From positions 577,980 through 641,979 of the forward strand of contig JAEPPZ010000001.1 in assembly GCA_017640785.1 (NCBI GenBank): 64,000 bases of DNA. Direction: 5' to 3'. Numbering within the stretch: position 1 is the first letter of the stretch; every line of letters starts with the position of its first letter. This stretch comes from Balneola sp. Lineage in GTDB: Bacteria; Bacteroidota; Rhodothermia; Balneolales; Balneolaceae. The translations under genes were made by a program, and so were the position numbers. Shown here piece after piece: positions 54,492 to 62,639 of the stretch. The notes beneath the pieces are model-generated. The model searched no databases. It was not told the DNA's origin and was given only the letters and a program-made list of their open reading frames with translations.

Positions 54492-55490
54492 TTAAGCTAT
54501 TTTCAGGATCAGATCTGCGGTTCTCATAGAATAACCGGCTTCGTTATCGTACCAGCCAATTACTTTTACAAGATTACCATCTACTTTGGTTAGATCACTA
54601 TCAAAGATATTTGAATGTGGGTTACCGATGATATCCGTTGATACCAATGGATCTGTTGCATACTCAAGAATTCCTTTCATAGAACCTTCAGATGCTGCTT
54701 TGAATGCTGCGTTCACTTCTTCAGCAGTAGTTTCTTTGTTCACTTCACAAACAAAATCAGTTAATGAACCTGTTGGGGTTGGAACACGAACAGCTCCTCC
54801 ATCTAACTTCCCGTCTAAATGCGGAAGCACTAGACCAACTGCTTTTGCAGCTCCGGTTGAAGTAGGAATAATATTAATGGCAGCAGCGCGAGCTCTTCTA
54901 AGATCTTTGTGCGGTGCATCTAATATTCTTTGATCGCCTGTGTACGCGTGAATGGTCGTCATAAATCCTTTCTTAACTCCGAAAGTATCATCCAATACTT
55001 TTACCATCGGTGCAAGACAGTTTGTTGTACAACTTGCATTCGAGTAGATCTCTGTTTCAGCATCGATCACTTCATCGTTTACACCAAGCACTACTGTTTT
55101 TACTCCACCTTTTCCCGGTGCTGAAATGATCACTTTCTTAGCGCCTGCTTCGATATGTTTTCCCGCACTCTCTTTGTCTACAAAAAAACCTGTTGATTCA
55201 ATTACGATATCAACACCAAGATCTCCCCAGTTTAAGTTCGCCGGATCTCTTTCAGCTGTAACTGAAAAACTCATGTCATTGATAGTGATCTTATCTCCAT
55301 CAACTGAAACCGTTCCATCAAAAGTCCCCTGAGATGAATCGTACTTGAAAAGATGAGCTAAAGTGTTAGTATCTGTTAAATCGTTTACCCCAACGATATC
55401 AATTTTATCACTATACTTTGCAAGAATTGATCGGGTAACCATTCTACCGATACGACCAAATCCGTTAATTCCGACTTTTATTTTTGACAT
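54492..55490 (-). CDS. gapA: Glyceraldehyde-3-phosphate dehydrogenase, type I
   Basis: Glycolytic tetramer oxidising glyceraldehyde 3-phosphate with NAD. It shows [12 protein letters not shown] for the dinucleotide fold, catalytic Cys154 in [12 protein letters not shown], the His in [10 protein letters not shown], the S-loop [13 protein letters not shown], and the closing [11 protein letters not shown]. The length of 332 aa is normal. Monocistronic, with its own terminator; the upstream 340 bases hold its promoter. Confidence 0.97.
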   Translation of the reverse strand: MSKIKVGINGFGRIGRMVTRSILAKYSDKIDIVGVNDLTDTNTLAHLFKYDSSQGTFDGTVSVDGDKITINDMSFSVTAERDPANLNWGDLGVDIVIESTGFFVDKESAGKHIEAGAKKVIISAPGKGGVKTVVLGVNDEVIDAETEIYSNASCTTNCLAPMVKVLDDTFGVKKGFMTTIHAYTGDQRILDAPHKDLRRARAAAINIIPTSTGAAKAVGLVLPHLDGKLDGGAVRVPTPTGSLTDFVCEVNKETTAEEVNAAFKAASEGSMKGILEYATDPLVSTDIIGNPHSNIFDSDLTKVDGNLVKVIGWYDNEAGYSMRTADLILKIA

Positions 55491-55830
55491 TTTATACCTG
55501 TTTTTTTGATGGTCAATTCGGATATCATTTACAGAACCAACCCATTAAATAACTTTCTTTTCAGACTCTGAAAATACCACTACTAGTCGCCATATTCAAT
55601 GATTTTAGCTTATGATAGCAATAGAAAAACATGAACAAGTAGAAAAGCGCTTTTCTAAAAATTTAAGTGCACTGTAAAGTATTTTTAAGTTACATCTTTG
55701 GATCAAATGTTATAAATAGTATCAAATAAAGTAACAAAAAGAACTGCTTTATCACTCAAAAACCCTTTTTCCAGCACAATTTTAGTTACCTTGATCTTTA
55801 ATCAGAAAAACTAATTCTTCAGTTCCCAAA
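55491..55830. other. Gene-free divergent promoter region between gapA and the DUF1456 gene
   Basis: These 340 A+T-rich bases separate two divergent genes. No ORF, tRNA or repeat family member was found, and no convincing TTTG/TAnnTTTG pair at the right spacing for either gene. Confidence 0.5.
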
Positions 55831-56289
55831 ATGGACAGCAACGACATCTTCAGGCGATTACGATACATTCTAGGCTATAACGATCTTAAAATGGCCGAGG
55901 TATTTGCTTTGGCTAATGATCCTATTGATCAGGCTAGAGTTACAACCTGGCTCAAGAAAGATGAAGATTCTGATTTTGTAAAAATGCCTGATGTTGCCTT
56001 GGCTACTTTTCTGAATGGATTGATCATTCAAAAGCGTGGCAAGAAAGATGGACCACAGCCTGTTCCTGAACAAGTATTAAATAACAACATCGTATTCAGA
56101 AAATTACGTATCGCTTACAATCTTCAAAGTGATGACATACTGGAAATGTTTGATCTGGTTGACAAGAGCATCAGTCCGCACGAACTCAGTGCCTTTTTCA
56201 GAAAACCCACTTCCGGTAAATACCGGGAATGCAATGATCAGTACTTGCGACATTTTCTTTCCGGTTTGCAGGAGAAGTTTAGAGCTTGA
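55831..56289 (+). CDS. DUF1456 (YehS-like) family protein
   Basis: The 152-aa protein is an internal duplication: each half starts with a helix pair of the form IFRRLRYILGYNDLKMAEVF and IVFRKLRIAYNLQSDDILEMF and ends in a short FLNGLI or FLSGLQ helix. The family is widespread and of unknown function. Soluble. Confidence 0.9.
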   Translation: MDSNDIFRRLRYILGYNDLKMAEVFALANDPIDQARVTTWLKKDEDSDFVKMPDVALATFLNGLIIQKRGKKDGPQPVPEQVLNNNIVFRKLRIAYNLQSDDILEMFDLVDKSISPHELSAFFRKPTSGKYRECNDQYLRHFLSGLQEKFRA

Positions 56290-56303
56290 TGCCTTGGGTT
56301 TGC

Positions 56304-56440
56304 CACAAAAGCACGAAAGCACTAAATTTTCTTATTTGGTTCTTTGTCATCTCGAACGCATGTGAGAGATCTGGAATTTTCCTATAAGTCCAATTTTAGA
56401 TTTCTCCCTCCAGGCGAAATGACAAGATAATCCAGTAAGG
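56304..56440. repeat. Left direct repeat of the toxin-antitoxin cassette, containing TGTCAT element copy B
   Basis: CACTAAATTTTCTT leads into the 80-base inverted-repeat element (56345-56424; ends TGTCATCTCG and CGAAATGACA) and then AAGATAATCCAGTAAGG. The same order recurs at 57151-57287 in the same direction. A GCCAC/CACxAAA repeat end (56302-56334) overlaps its left side. Confidence 0.8.
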
Positions 56441-56460
56441 ATTGTTATCTAATACAGCTA

Positions 56461-56835
56461 TTACGAGTTTGGCAGATCAGAAAGTTTAATTCGATCGTAT
56501 GCTCCCTTCTTTTTATCCTTGGGGTGAGGCTCCAAACCAATAATTGTTATTTCTTTTTGATCGGGGCCATATACCCAGTAAAATCTTCCCGCCGAAGGTG
56601 TTTTATTCTCTAGATATGATTGAAATACTTTTACTCCATATCGCTTGGTCAAAGAGTCAATTTCATGTGAGTTCAATCCCGGATGCCGCGGATTTGAAGC
56701 TAAAAATCGAATTGCTTTTCCAAATAATTTGAACAGCTTTTCATCTTCTTTAGAAATCGATCCGTCTTTTTTGGAAGAAAGTAGATCATTCCAAAACTGC
56801 TCCATTTCCGGAATGCCGAATCTTATTTTGAACAT
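56461..56835 (-). CDS. RelE/ParE-like toxin
   Basis: The 124-aa basic protein ends in the RelE-superfamily core: a Gly-Arg-aromatic strand GRFYWVYGPDQKEITIIGLEP, then a Lys/Asp-rich helix turn and DRIKLSDLP. An mRNA-interferase or gyrase-poison role is known for the superfamily, but which one applies is not visible. It starts eight bases after the antitoxin gene, the usual order, and lies between two direct repeats. Confidence 0.8.
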   Translation of the reverse strand: MFKIRFGIPEMEQFWNDLLSSKKDGSISKEDEKLFKLFGKAIRFLASNPRHPGLNSHEIDSLTKRYGVKVFQSYLENKTPSAGRFYWVYGPDQKEITIIGLEPHPKDKKKGAYDRIKLSDLPNS

Positions 56836-56843
56836 ATTCTCTA

Positions 56844-57104
56844 CTAATTTTTCAGGAGCTCATCTAATTCTTTCAAGTCAACATAATCAGATGCTTTACC
56901 ATCTTTTAAGTGTTTAACAGCTTTATCCATCATCTCAAGAGAACGCTTCGAGATTTCATCCGGATGGATTAAAATCCTGGGTTTAAGAATAACCGTGCCA
57001 TCACTTTTTTCAGTGACATGATAGTACTCTGTCCGCGGACTTCGGATGGTAAGCCGTTTTTTCGAATCTAGTTTTGCTTCGTATTTATTTTTACTAGTAG
57101 ACAT
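56844..57104 (-). CDS. Antitoxin partner of the RelE-like toxin
   Basis: The 86-aa protein has a beta-rich N-terminus of the AbrB/MazE flavour (AKLDSKKRLTIRSPRTEYYHV then GTVILKPRI) and a helical, charged C-terminus (ISKRSLEMMDKAVKHLKDGK) suited to wrapping a toxin. It is the first gene of the pair, with a palindromic operator 22 bases upstream. Confidence 0.78.
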   Translation of the reverse strand: MSTSKNKYEAKLDSKKRLTIRSPRTEYYHVTEKSDGTVILKPRILIHPDEISKRSLEMMDKAVKHLKDGKASDYVDLKELDELLKN

Positions 57105-57125
57105 AATGGTTCGTAATTAAATTAG

Positions 57126-57139
57126 GTGGGATATCCCAC
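57126..57139. promoter_or_regulatory. Palindromic operator of the toxin-antitoxin pair
   Basis: GTGGGATATCCCAC is a perfect 14-base palindrome, 22 bases before the antitoxin start. Toxin-antitoxin operons are commonly repressed by their own complex at such sites. Confidence 0.6.
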
Positions 57140-57150
57140 AGTTGCAAACA

Positions 57151-57311
57151 AAAAAAACACTAAGGCACTAAATTTTCTTGTTAGCTCTTTGTCATCTCGA
57201 ACGCATGTGAGAGATCTGGAAATTTTCCTATAAGTACATCTTTAGATTCCTCCCTCTGGGCTAAATGACAAGATAATCCAGTAAGGGCGTATCGCCATAC
57301 GCCCTTACTGG
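57151..57311. repeat. Right direct repeat of the toxin-antitoxin cassette, with element copy C and a palindrome
   Basis: CACTAAATTTTCTTG, the TGTCAT element (57190-57270) and AAGATAATCCAGTAAGG match 56304-56440. It ends in a 15-bp hairpin, CCAGTAAGGGCGTAT, loop CGCC, and its complement (57278-57311), a relative of the 36-bp palindrome at 27575. Confidence 0.8.
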
Positions 57312-57337
57312 ATTAGTAGTATTGAGGTTATCTATTC

Positions 57338-57369
57338 AAAAAAAAGCCACCTCTAATGAGATGGCTTTT
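57338..57369 (-). terminator. Terminator of the small membrane gene at 57386
   Basis: On the minus strand AAAAGCCATCTC, loop ATTA, GAGGTGGCTTTT (one mismatch) and a longer T-run. Confidence 0.75.
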
Positions 57370-57385
57370 AAATTAAAACTTAAAA

Positions 57386-57544
57386 CTATTTCGGAGTTTC
57401 TTCTTTTTCATCTTTGGAAAACTTTGCCATGGCGGCAGCTCCAAAAACAACTCCTAGTGGCAACCAAATCCCTAAGTTATCGGTAATAATTCCAATCACC
57501 GTTCCAAAAATTATCCCAAAAGCCATTGCGTTTTTCTTATTCAT
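57386..57544 (-). CDS. Small membrane protein, 52 aa
   Basis: An ATG at 57544 opens a 52-codon frame with a basic start (MNKKNAMAFG), one long hydrophobic, Gly-rich stretch (IIFGTVIGIITDNLGIWLPL continuing to GAAAMA), and a Lys/Glu tail (KDEKEETPK). It is followed 17 bases on by a rho-independent terminator, which supports a real gene. Similar short Gly-zipper membrane proteins are common, and no function is known. Confidence 0.6.
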   Translation of the reverse strand: MNKKNAMAFGIIFGTVIGIITDNLGIWLPLGVVFGAAAMAKFSKDEKEETPK

Positions 57545-57712
57545 AAAGAGTCTTTTTTATTAATCTTTTTTTTATTGGCTGCTATCTAGTCTAGTTGCAA
57601 AACGGAGGATCAATCTAAAAGTTACAATCTTTACTCTTTAAAGCTTTGAGTTATTTCGATAATTCTGCAGATCCTTTGTCCCGATACTTCGGGATAAGAA
57701 AGATTTTACAAC

Positions 57713-57744
57713 AAAAAAAGCCATCCCAAATTGAGATGGCTTTT
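57713..57744 (-). terminator. Terminator of the sdh operon
   Basis: On the minus strand AAAAGCCATC, a 9-base loop, GATGGCTTTTTTT. It lies 48 bases after the sdhB stop. Between it and 57545 is only A+T-rich sequence with a TCCCGA/TCGGGA mini-hairpin. Confidence 0.82.
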
Positions 57745-57791
57745 AGATCCTTCGGAAGTATCCTCAGGATGACATATTGGTTTTGGTTAGA

Positions 57792-58544
57792 TCAGCTTAC
57801 CAACGCCTTCATGTAGTCTCTTCTCATTTCAGCGATTGCGGAGATAGAAATTCCTTTCGGGCAAACAGCTTCACATTCTGCAAAGTTGGAACAGTCACCA
57901 AATCCTTCTTCTTTCATTTGATCTACCATTGCAACCGCGCGATTACTTCTTTCCACTTCTCCCTGAGGGAATTTATTTAAGTGAGCAAGTTTCGCTCCCG
58001 TAAATAACGAAGCCGACGCATTTGGACAAGCTGCCACACAAGCGCCGCATCCAATACAAGCAGCATATTCAAAAGCTTCATCTGATTTCTCTTTTTCTAC
58101 CGGCAAGGCATTAGCTTCCTGAGCGGAACCGGTTTTTACCGATACATATCCGCCTACTTCAATGATTCGATCAAAAGCACTGCGATCTACAACCAAATCT
58201 TTAATGATCGGAAAAGCAGCTGCTCTTGGGGGTTCGATGGTAATTTTGTCGCCATCTTTATAATTACGCATGTGCAATTGACAACAAGCAACTTCGGACT
58301 TTGGTCCGTGTGCCTGTCCGTTGATCACTAAGTTACAAGAACCGCAAATTCCCTCGCGACAATCATAATCGAATTCAACAGGTTCTTTGCCTTGCAGCTG
58401 AAGTTCTTCGTTGAGTACATCCAACATTTCAAGGAAGGACATATGCTCGTTTACAGTATCTAAAGTATACTCTTCGAAATAACCGGGAACATCAGGTCCT
58501 GCTTGTTTCCAGTATTTCAAATGAATGGTCATATCTTTGCTCAT
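57792..58544 (-). CDS. sdhB: Succinate dehydrogenase iron-sulfur subunit
   Basis: Electron relay of complex II. The N-terminal 2Fe-2S domain has CREGICGSC and a later CCQLHM; the C-terminal domain has CIGCGACVAACP for 4Fe-4S and CEAVCPKG for the 3Fe-4S side. The ATG at 58544 is chosen, with AAAGGAAAAG upstream; the longer frame would start with GTG inside the repeat at 58564-58617. Sequence and neighbours match the fumarate-reductase-like type B complex. Confidence 0.95.
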   Translation of the reverse strand: MSKDMTIHLKYWKQAGPDVPGYFEEYTLDTVNEHMSFLEMLDVLNEELQLQGKEPVEFDYDCREGICGSCNLVINGQAHGPKSEVACCQLHMRNYKDGDKITIEPPRAAAFPIIKDLVVDRSAFDRIIEVGGYVSVKTGSAQEANALPVEKEKSDEAFEYAACIGCGACVAACPNASASLFTGAKLAHLNKFPQGEVERSNRAVAMVDQMKEEGFGDCSNFAECEAVCPKGISISAIAEMRRDYMKALVS

Positions 58545-58563
58545 AATCTTTTCCTTTGGTTCA

Positions 58564-58617
58564 GCCACTAAAGCACAAAATCACTAAATACTTTTTGTGT
58601 TCTGGTGATTCTGTGGC
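58564..58617. repeat. Cargo-less copy of the GCCAC inverted-repeat element
   Basis: GCCACTAAAGCACAAAATCA (from 58564) and the complement of GCCACAGAATCACCAGAACA (ending 58617) face each other with almost nothing between. Its ends match those that enclose the GxxExxY gene at 60557-60995. It fills the sdhA-sdhB gap. Confidence 0.65.
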
Positions 58618-58624
58618 AAACCTT

Positions 58625-60547
58625 TTACTTGTATGATCTTTGTTTTAGTTCAACGAATTCAAATTCTAAATTTTCTTTGTGCAGTTCTTCCTGAAGCTGT
58701 CCGTTCACACCCTTGAATTCCCAGGCTGCTACGTACGAGAAGTCTTCGTCATTACGGATCGCTTCTCCTTCTTCAGATTGATATTCCTCACGAAGGTGAC
58801 AACCACAAGACTCTTCTCTTTCCAGAGCGTCTTTTGCCATTAACTCTGCTAACTCAAAGAAATCAGCTACACGACCTGCAAATTCCAGGTATTTGTTGTA
58901 GTTATTCTTTTCGCCCGGTACATACACATTCGTCCAGAATTCTTCACGAAGTTCCTGAATTTCTTTGATCGCTTTTTCAAGACCTTCCTTGTTTCTGGCA
59001 ATACCGATGTTATCCCAAACGATCTTCCCGAGCGTTCTGTGGAAATCAACAATGGTTCTTTTTCCGTTGATGTTCAGAAGTTTATCGATTTGTTCCTGAG
59101 CAGCTTTTTCTGCTTCAATAAATGCATTGTGATCGGTACCGTAACGAGTTCCCGGTTTAACATCAGCTAAATAATTACCAATGGTTGCCGGAAGTACAAA
59201 ATATCCGTCACTGAGGCCTTGCATCAATGCACTGGCTCCAAGTCTGTTTGCGCCGTGATCAGAGAAATTAGCTTCTCCTGTGGCAAATAACCCCGGAATG
59301 TTGGTCATCAAGTTGTAATCAACCCAAAGACCGCCCATCGTGTAATGCACTGCAGGATAAATTCTCATTGGTTGCTCGTATGGATTTTCTCCGGCGATAT
59401 TTTCATACATATCAAACAGGTTACCATATTTTGCAGCAACAGTTTCTTTTCCATCACGCTTGATAACATCGCGGAAATCCAGATAAACCGACAATCCTGT
59501 TGGTCCCACACCTAATCCTTCATCACAAACGATCTTAGCATTTCTGGATGCCACATCGCGGGGAACTAAGTTTCCGAAACTTGGATACTTTTCCTCCAGA
59601 TAATAGAAACGCTCATCATCCGGTATATCATTTGGATGGCGATCATCTCCTTTTTTACGAGGTACCCAAACACGACCATCGTTTCTTAAACTCTCACTCA
59701 TTAGTGTTAGTTTGGATTGATAATCTCCGGAAACCGGAATACATGTTGGGTGAACCTGTACGTAACACGGATTTGCAAAAAGCGCTCCTTTCTTGTGAGC
59801 TCTCCAAGCAGCTGTTACATTTGAATTCTTAGCGTTTGTTGAAAGATAGAATACGTTCCCATATCCACCTGTGGCTAATACAACAGCATCGGCTTCCCAT
59901 CTTTTCAATTCACCTGAAACCAGATCTCTTGTAATAATACCGCGAGCTTGCCCATCAATGATCACAACATCAAGCATCTCATGGCGTGGGTGATATTCAA
60001 TTCCACCTTCATTTACCTGACGCATCATCGCTTGATAAGCACCTAACAGTAACTGCTGTCCGGTTTGACCACGAGCATAAAATGTTCTGGAAACCTGAGC
60101 TCCACCAAACGATCGGTTTGCAAGCAATCCACCATATTCACGAGCGAAAGGAACACCCTGCGCTACTGCCTGATCAATAATTTCGTTTGCTACTTCAGCA
60201 AGACGGTACACATTTGCTTCTCTGGATCTGTAATCGCCACCTTTAATGGTGTCATAAAATAATCTCCAGATACTGTCTCCATCATTCGGATAATTTTTTG
60301 CAGCGTTAATTCCACCCTGAGCAGCAATACTATGTGCACGTCTGGCAGAATCCTGAATACAGAAGCTTTTCACATTGTAACCAAGCTCAGCCATACTTGC
60401 AGCAGCAGCTCCGCCGGCTAATCCGGTTCCAACAACGATAACCTCATACTTTCGCTTGTTATTAGGAGCAACAAGCTTCATTTCTTTTTTATGCTTGCGC
60501 CACTTTTCTTCTAATGGTCCTTCAGGTGCTTTAGAATCTAATTTCAT
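58625..60547 (-). CDS. sdhA: Succinate dehydrogenase flavoprotein subunit
   Basis: Oxidises succinate and holds covalent FAD. The 640-aa protein has the FAD fold [19 protein letters not shown], the flavinylated His72 in [33 protein letters not shown], and the substrate-site Arg/His region [19 protein letters not shown]. It resembles the Wolinella/Bacteroides-type enzyme working with a single cytochrome b subunit. Its distance from sdhC is increased by the inserted GxxExxY gene. Confidence 0.96.
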   Translation of the reverse strand: MKLDSKAPEGPLEEKWRKHKKEMKLVAPNNKRKYEVIVVGTGLAGGAAAASMAELGYNVKSFCIQDSARRAHSIAAQGGINAAKNYPNDGDSIWRLFYDTIKGGDYRSREANVYRLAEVANEIIDQAVAQGVPFAREYGGLLANRSFGGAQVSRTFYARGQTGQQLLLGAYQAMMRQVNEGGIEYHPRHEMLDVVIIDGQARGIITRDLVSGELKRWEADAVVLATGGYGNVFYLSTNAKNSNVTAAWRAHKKGALFANPCYVQVHPTCIPVSGDYQSKLTLMSESLRNDGRVWVPRKKGDDRHPNDIPDDERFYYLEEKYPSFGNLVPRDVASRNAKIVCDEGLGVGPTGLSVYLDFRDVIKRDGKETVAAKYGNLFDMYENIAGENPYEQPMRIYPAVHYTMGGLWVDYNLMTNIPGLFATGEANFSDHGANRLGASALMQGLSDGYFVLPATIGNYLADVKPGTRYGTDHNAFIEAEKAAQEQIDKLLNINGKRTIVDFHRTLGKIVWDNIGIARNKEGLEKAIKEIQELREEFWTNVYVPGEKNNYNKYLEFAGRVADFFELAELMAKDALEREESCGCHLREEYQSEEGEAIRNDEDFSYVAAWEFKGVNGQLQEELHKENLEFEFVELKQRSYK

Positions 60548-60556
60548 AATTATATT

Positions 60557-60995
60557 GCCACGGAATCACAAAACCACGAATTAATTTACTATTCGCTTAA
60601 TGCCTCTTCCAATATTTGTTACGTTAAAATTAATAAGATAGCCCAACCTGTTATTCGTCAATTTTAAATGACTCAAAACCTGAGCTTTCCAAACCGGATT
60701 CATTTTATCTACTGCCTTTAATTCGCAGATAATCTCTTTTTCAACCAAAAGATCTAACCTAAATCCTTCATCAAAACTAATCCCATCATATTTGACAGGC
60801 ACAACAACTTGTCTTTCTACTTCAAATCCTCTTTTCTGAATCTCATGTGCTAAACAAACTTCATAAACTCTTTCCAACAATCCTGAACCTAATTCCTTAT
60901 GCACTTTAAAAGCGGAGTCTACAATTTCCTTGCCGATTAAATTTAATCGGTCAGGGATAGCCTCATACTTTTTTGTGTTTTCGTGAATTAGTGGC
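60557..60995. mobile_element. Small inverted-repeat element carrying the GxxExxY gene
   Basis: The left end GCCACGGAATCACAAAACCA (from 60557) and right end, complement GCCACTAATTCACGAAAACA (ending 60995), are imperfect inverted repeats. They enclose a single gene, whose first ten codons are the right end itself. No transposase is present, so it would need help from elsewhere to move. Confidence 0.6.
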
Positions 60996-60997
60996 AT
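60581..60997 (-). CDS. GxxExxY family protein (PDDEXK-like)
   Basis: The 138-aa protein shows the name-giving motif GSGLLERVYE (GxxExxY) and a nuclease-like core: RLDLLVEKEIICELKAVDKM with Asp, Glu and Lys in PDDEXK order. Its function is unknown; the fold suggests nucleic-acid cleavage. It lies inside the sdh operon between sdhC and sdhA in the same direction, seven bases after sdhC. Its start MPLIHENTKKYE is encoded by the repeat end. Confidence 0.9.
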   Translation of the reverse strand: MPLIHENTKKYEAIPDRLNLIGKEIVDSAFKVHKELGSGLLERVYEVCLAHEIQKRGFEVERQVVVPVKYDGISFDEGFRLDLLVEKEIICELKAVDKMNPVWKAQVLSHLKLTNNRLGYLINFNVTNIGRGIKRIVN

Positions 60998-61003
60998 TTA
61001 AAT

Positions 61004-61705
61004 TTAATATGAGATTAATGAGCCTTCACCGCCGGTGAAATAGATATACAGCGGAATGAAGATGAACATGAGCATAATTACGATTGCGAAACCGTATGCA
61101 CCCATTTGTACTTTTTTTGAAGCTTCTTTGCTTTTCATAGAAAGCGAGGTAAAAGCGCTCCAGAATCCATGTGACAAATGGAGTATCAATAAACTCAATA
61201 CAAATGTATATCCGAATGCATATAGCGGGTCAGTAAATTTTTCGATCACTAATGCCCTCAGGTCACGAGCCATTTCGCCCGATGCAAGCTTTACCATTTC
61301 AGTATCACCGAATTTAAATGTCCAGATATGGATCACAAGAAAAACTAAAATGATGATTCCTGTATAAACCATACTTTTGGAAGCTAAAGACTGATGACTT
61401 GGACCGCCTTTGGTTTGATACTTCTTGTATCCTTCCGGGCGAGATTTTCTTCTGTTCCACCAGATGGAGATACCTAAAATGGTATGATATAAAAAGAAAA
61501 AAGCCAATCCCGCTTCAATCACATAAAGCAAAGGACCCAGATCTTCTAAAGTTTTGGTGTAAATGTTAAAGGCTTCTGGAGCGCCGAAAATAGTTAGATT
61601 ACCTACAATATGACCGATAAGGAATAGCATCAAACCGATGCCTGTGATCCCCGTCATGATTTTGCGGCCTACCTGCGAATTGATCGCTTTTATAAATGAG
61701 GGCAT
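61004..61705 (-). CDS. sdhC: Succinate dehydrogenase cytochrome b subunit, type B
   Basis: Membrane anchor of complex II with five helices and probable heme-ligand histidines in LFLIGHIVGNL, FLYHTILG, FLVIHIWTF and LILHLSHGFWSAF. The ATG at 61705 (MPSFIKAINSQVGRK) is preferred; the reading to 61765 lies inside two palindromes and lacks family similarity. A single large cytochrome b with two hemes is the Bacteroidota, Bacillus and Wolinella arrangement, with no sdhD. Confidence 0.93.
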   Translation of the reverse strand: MPSFIKAINSQVGRKIMTGITGIGLMLFLIGHIVGNLTIFGAPEAFNIYTKTLEDLGPLLYVIEAGLAFFFLYHTILGISIWWNRRKSRPEGYKKYQTKGGPSHQSLASKSMVYTGIIILVFLVIHIWTFKFGDTEMVKLASGEMARDLRALVIEKFTDPLYAFGYTFVLSLLILHLSHGFWSAFTSLSMKSKEASKKVQMGAYGFAIVIMLMFIFIPLYIYFTGGEGSLISY

Positions 61706-61734
61706 GCTGGTTTTTATAGTTAGTTCTGAAAATG

Positions 61735-61782
61735 TTAAACAAGCTTGTTTAAGCTTTAGTTTCAATTTAAAGTGAAACTAAA
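61735..61782. promoter_or_regulatory. Two palindromes upstream of the sdh operon
   Basis: TTAAACAAGCTTGTTTAA (61735-61752) is a perfect 18-base palindrome. TTTAGTTTCA and TGAAACTAAA (61755-61782) form a perfect 10-base inverted repeat with an 8-base spacer. Both lie 30 to 77 bases before the sdhC start and may bind a regulator. Confidence 0.55.
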
Positions 61783-61910
61783 TTACGCTTTTATAGATTT
61801 GAAAAATCGCTTTTTCCCTTTTCAATGGCAAGGTGGATTCACTCTAAATATTAAGTATGAACGGAGATAAATATTCTTTTACCTTTTCAAGCTAATAAAT
61901 CAATCATTTT

Positions 61911-62525
61911 CTGAAAACTGTTACCGAAATATTTACTTCTGAATTTAAAGAACGAGGTTCTAAGTTCATTGGATATCTCATTCCTGCAAAATCTGAGGAA
62001 GAGTTTGATGAGCAACTTCAAAAACTTAAAACCGAGCTTTGGGATGCTTCACATCATTGCTATGCTTACCGAATCGGTGCAAGTGACACGACTGAATTCA
62101 GCAGCGATGATGGAGAACCCTCCGGCACGGCCGGACTTCCAATCTTAAATCAACTTCGGTCTAATGAATTGGTGGATGTATGTGCAGTGGTTGTACGTTA
62201 TTTCGGAGGAACCAAGCTTGGAAAGTCAGGATTGATTGAATCGTATGGTGAATCCATTCGATTAGCTATTGAAGCTGCAAAACTGCTTGAGATAAAATTA
62301 GTTCAATTTGTGCAAGTCACTTATCCCTACTCACAAGAAAATACGATCAACAAATTAATACTTGATTATGAACTTGAGGAGCAAGAAGCAGATTACCTCG
62401 CAAACGTATCAAAACTATTTGCTTGCCCTGTAAAAAACGTTTCAACTTTTAAGGCCAGTTTAGAAGCATTAGAACATCTTTCCATCTCTCATAAAATGTT
62501 ACATAAAAGTTATATATACCTCTAG
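61911..62525 (+). CDS. YigZ/IMPACT family protein, no standard start codon
   Basis: From 61899 the frame is open and reads as a full-length family member: KERGSKFIGYLIP, WDASHHCYAYRIG, SSDDGEPSGTAGLPIL, VVVRYFGGTKLGKSGLIESYG, then the C-terminal ferredoxin-like domain. No ATG, GTG or TTG occurs in frame until TTG at 62169, which would cut off half of the conserved domain. CTG at 61911 gives 204 aa, the normal length, so CTG (or ATC at 61899) is the likely start. In-frame TAA TAA stops precede. The function is unclear; IMPACT proteins bind the translation apparatus. Confidence 0.85.
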   Translation: MKTVTEIFTSEFKERGSKFIGYLIPAKSEEEFDEQLQKLKTELWDASHHCYAYRIGASDTTEFSSDDGEPSGTAGLPILNQLRSNELVDVCAVVVRYFGGTKLGKSGLIESYGESIRLAIEAAKLLEIKLVQFVQVTYPYSQENTINKLILDYELEEQEADYLANVSKLFACPVKNVSTFKASLEALEHLSISHKMLHKSYIYL

Positions 62526-62639
62526 CCTTTTAACTATAATAATTTTCAATTGAACCAATCCGGAAACTTGGTTGTTACGTTCTTTTATTTAAGTATTTTC
62601 GAAAAATTTATTTCACTTTTTAGCCAAAATTGATCAACT

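Noticed and set aside
58545..58568. Longer start (GTG) for sdhB
   Set aside because: The added codons come from the interspersed repeat, and the ATG at 58544 has a better ribosome site.
61706..61765. Longer start for sdhC
   Set aside because: It runs through two palindromes and encodes residues unlike the family start.
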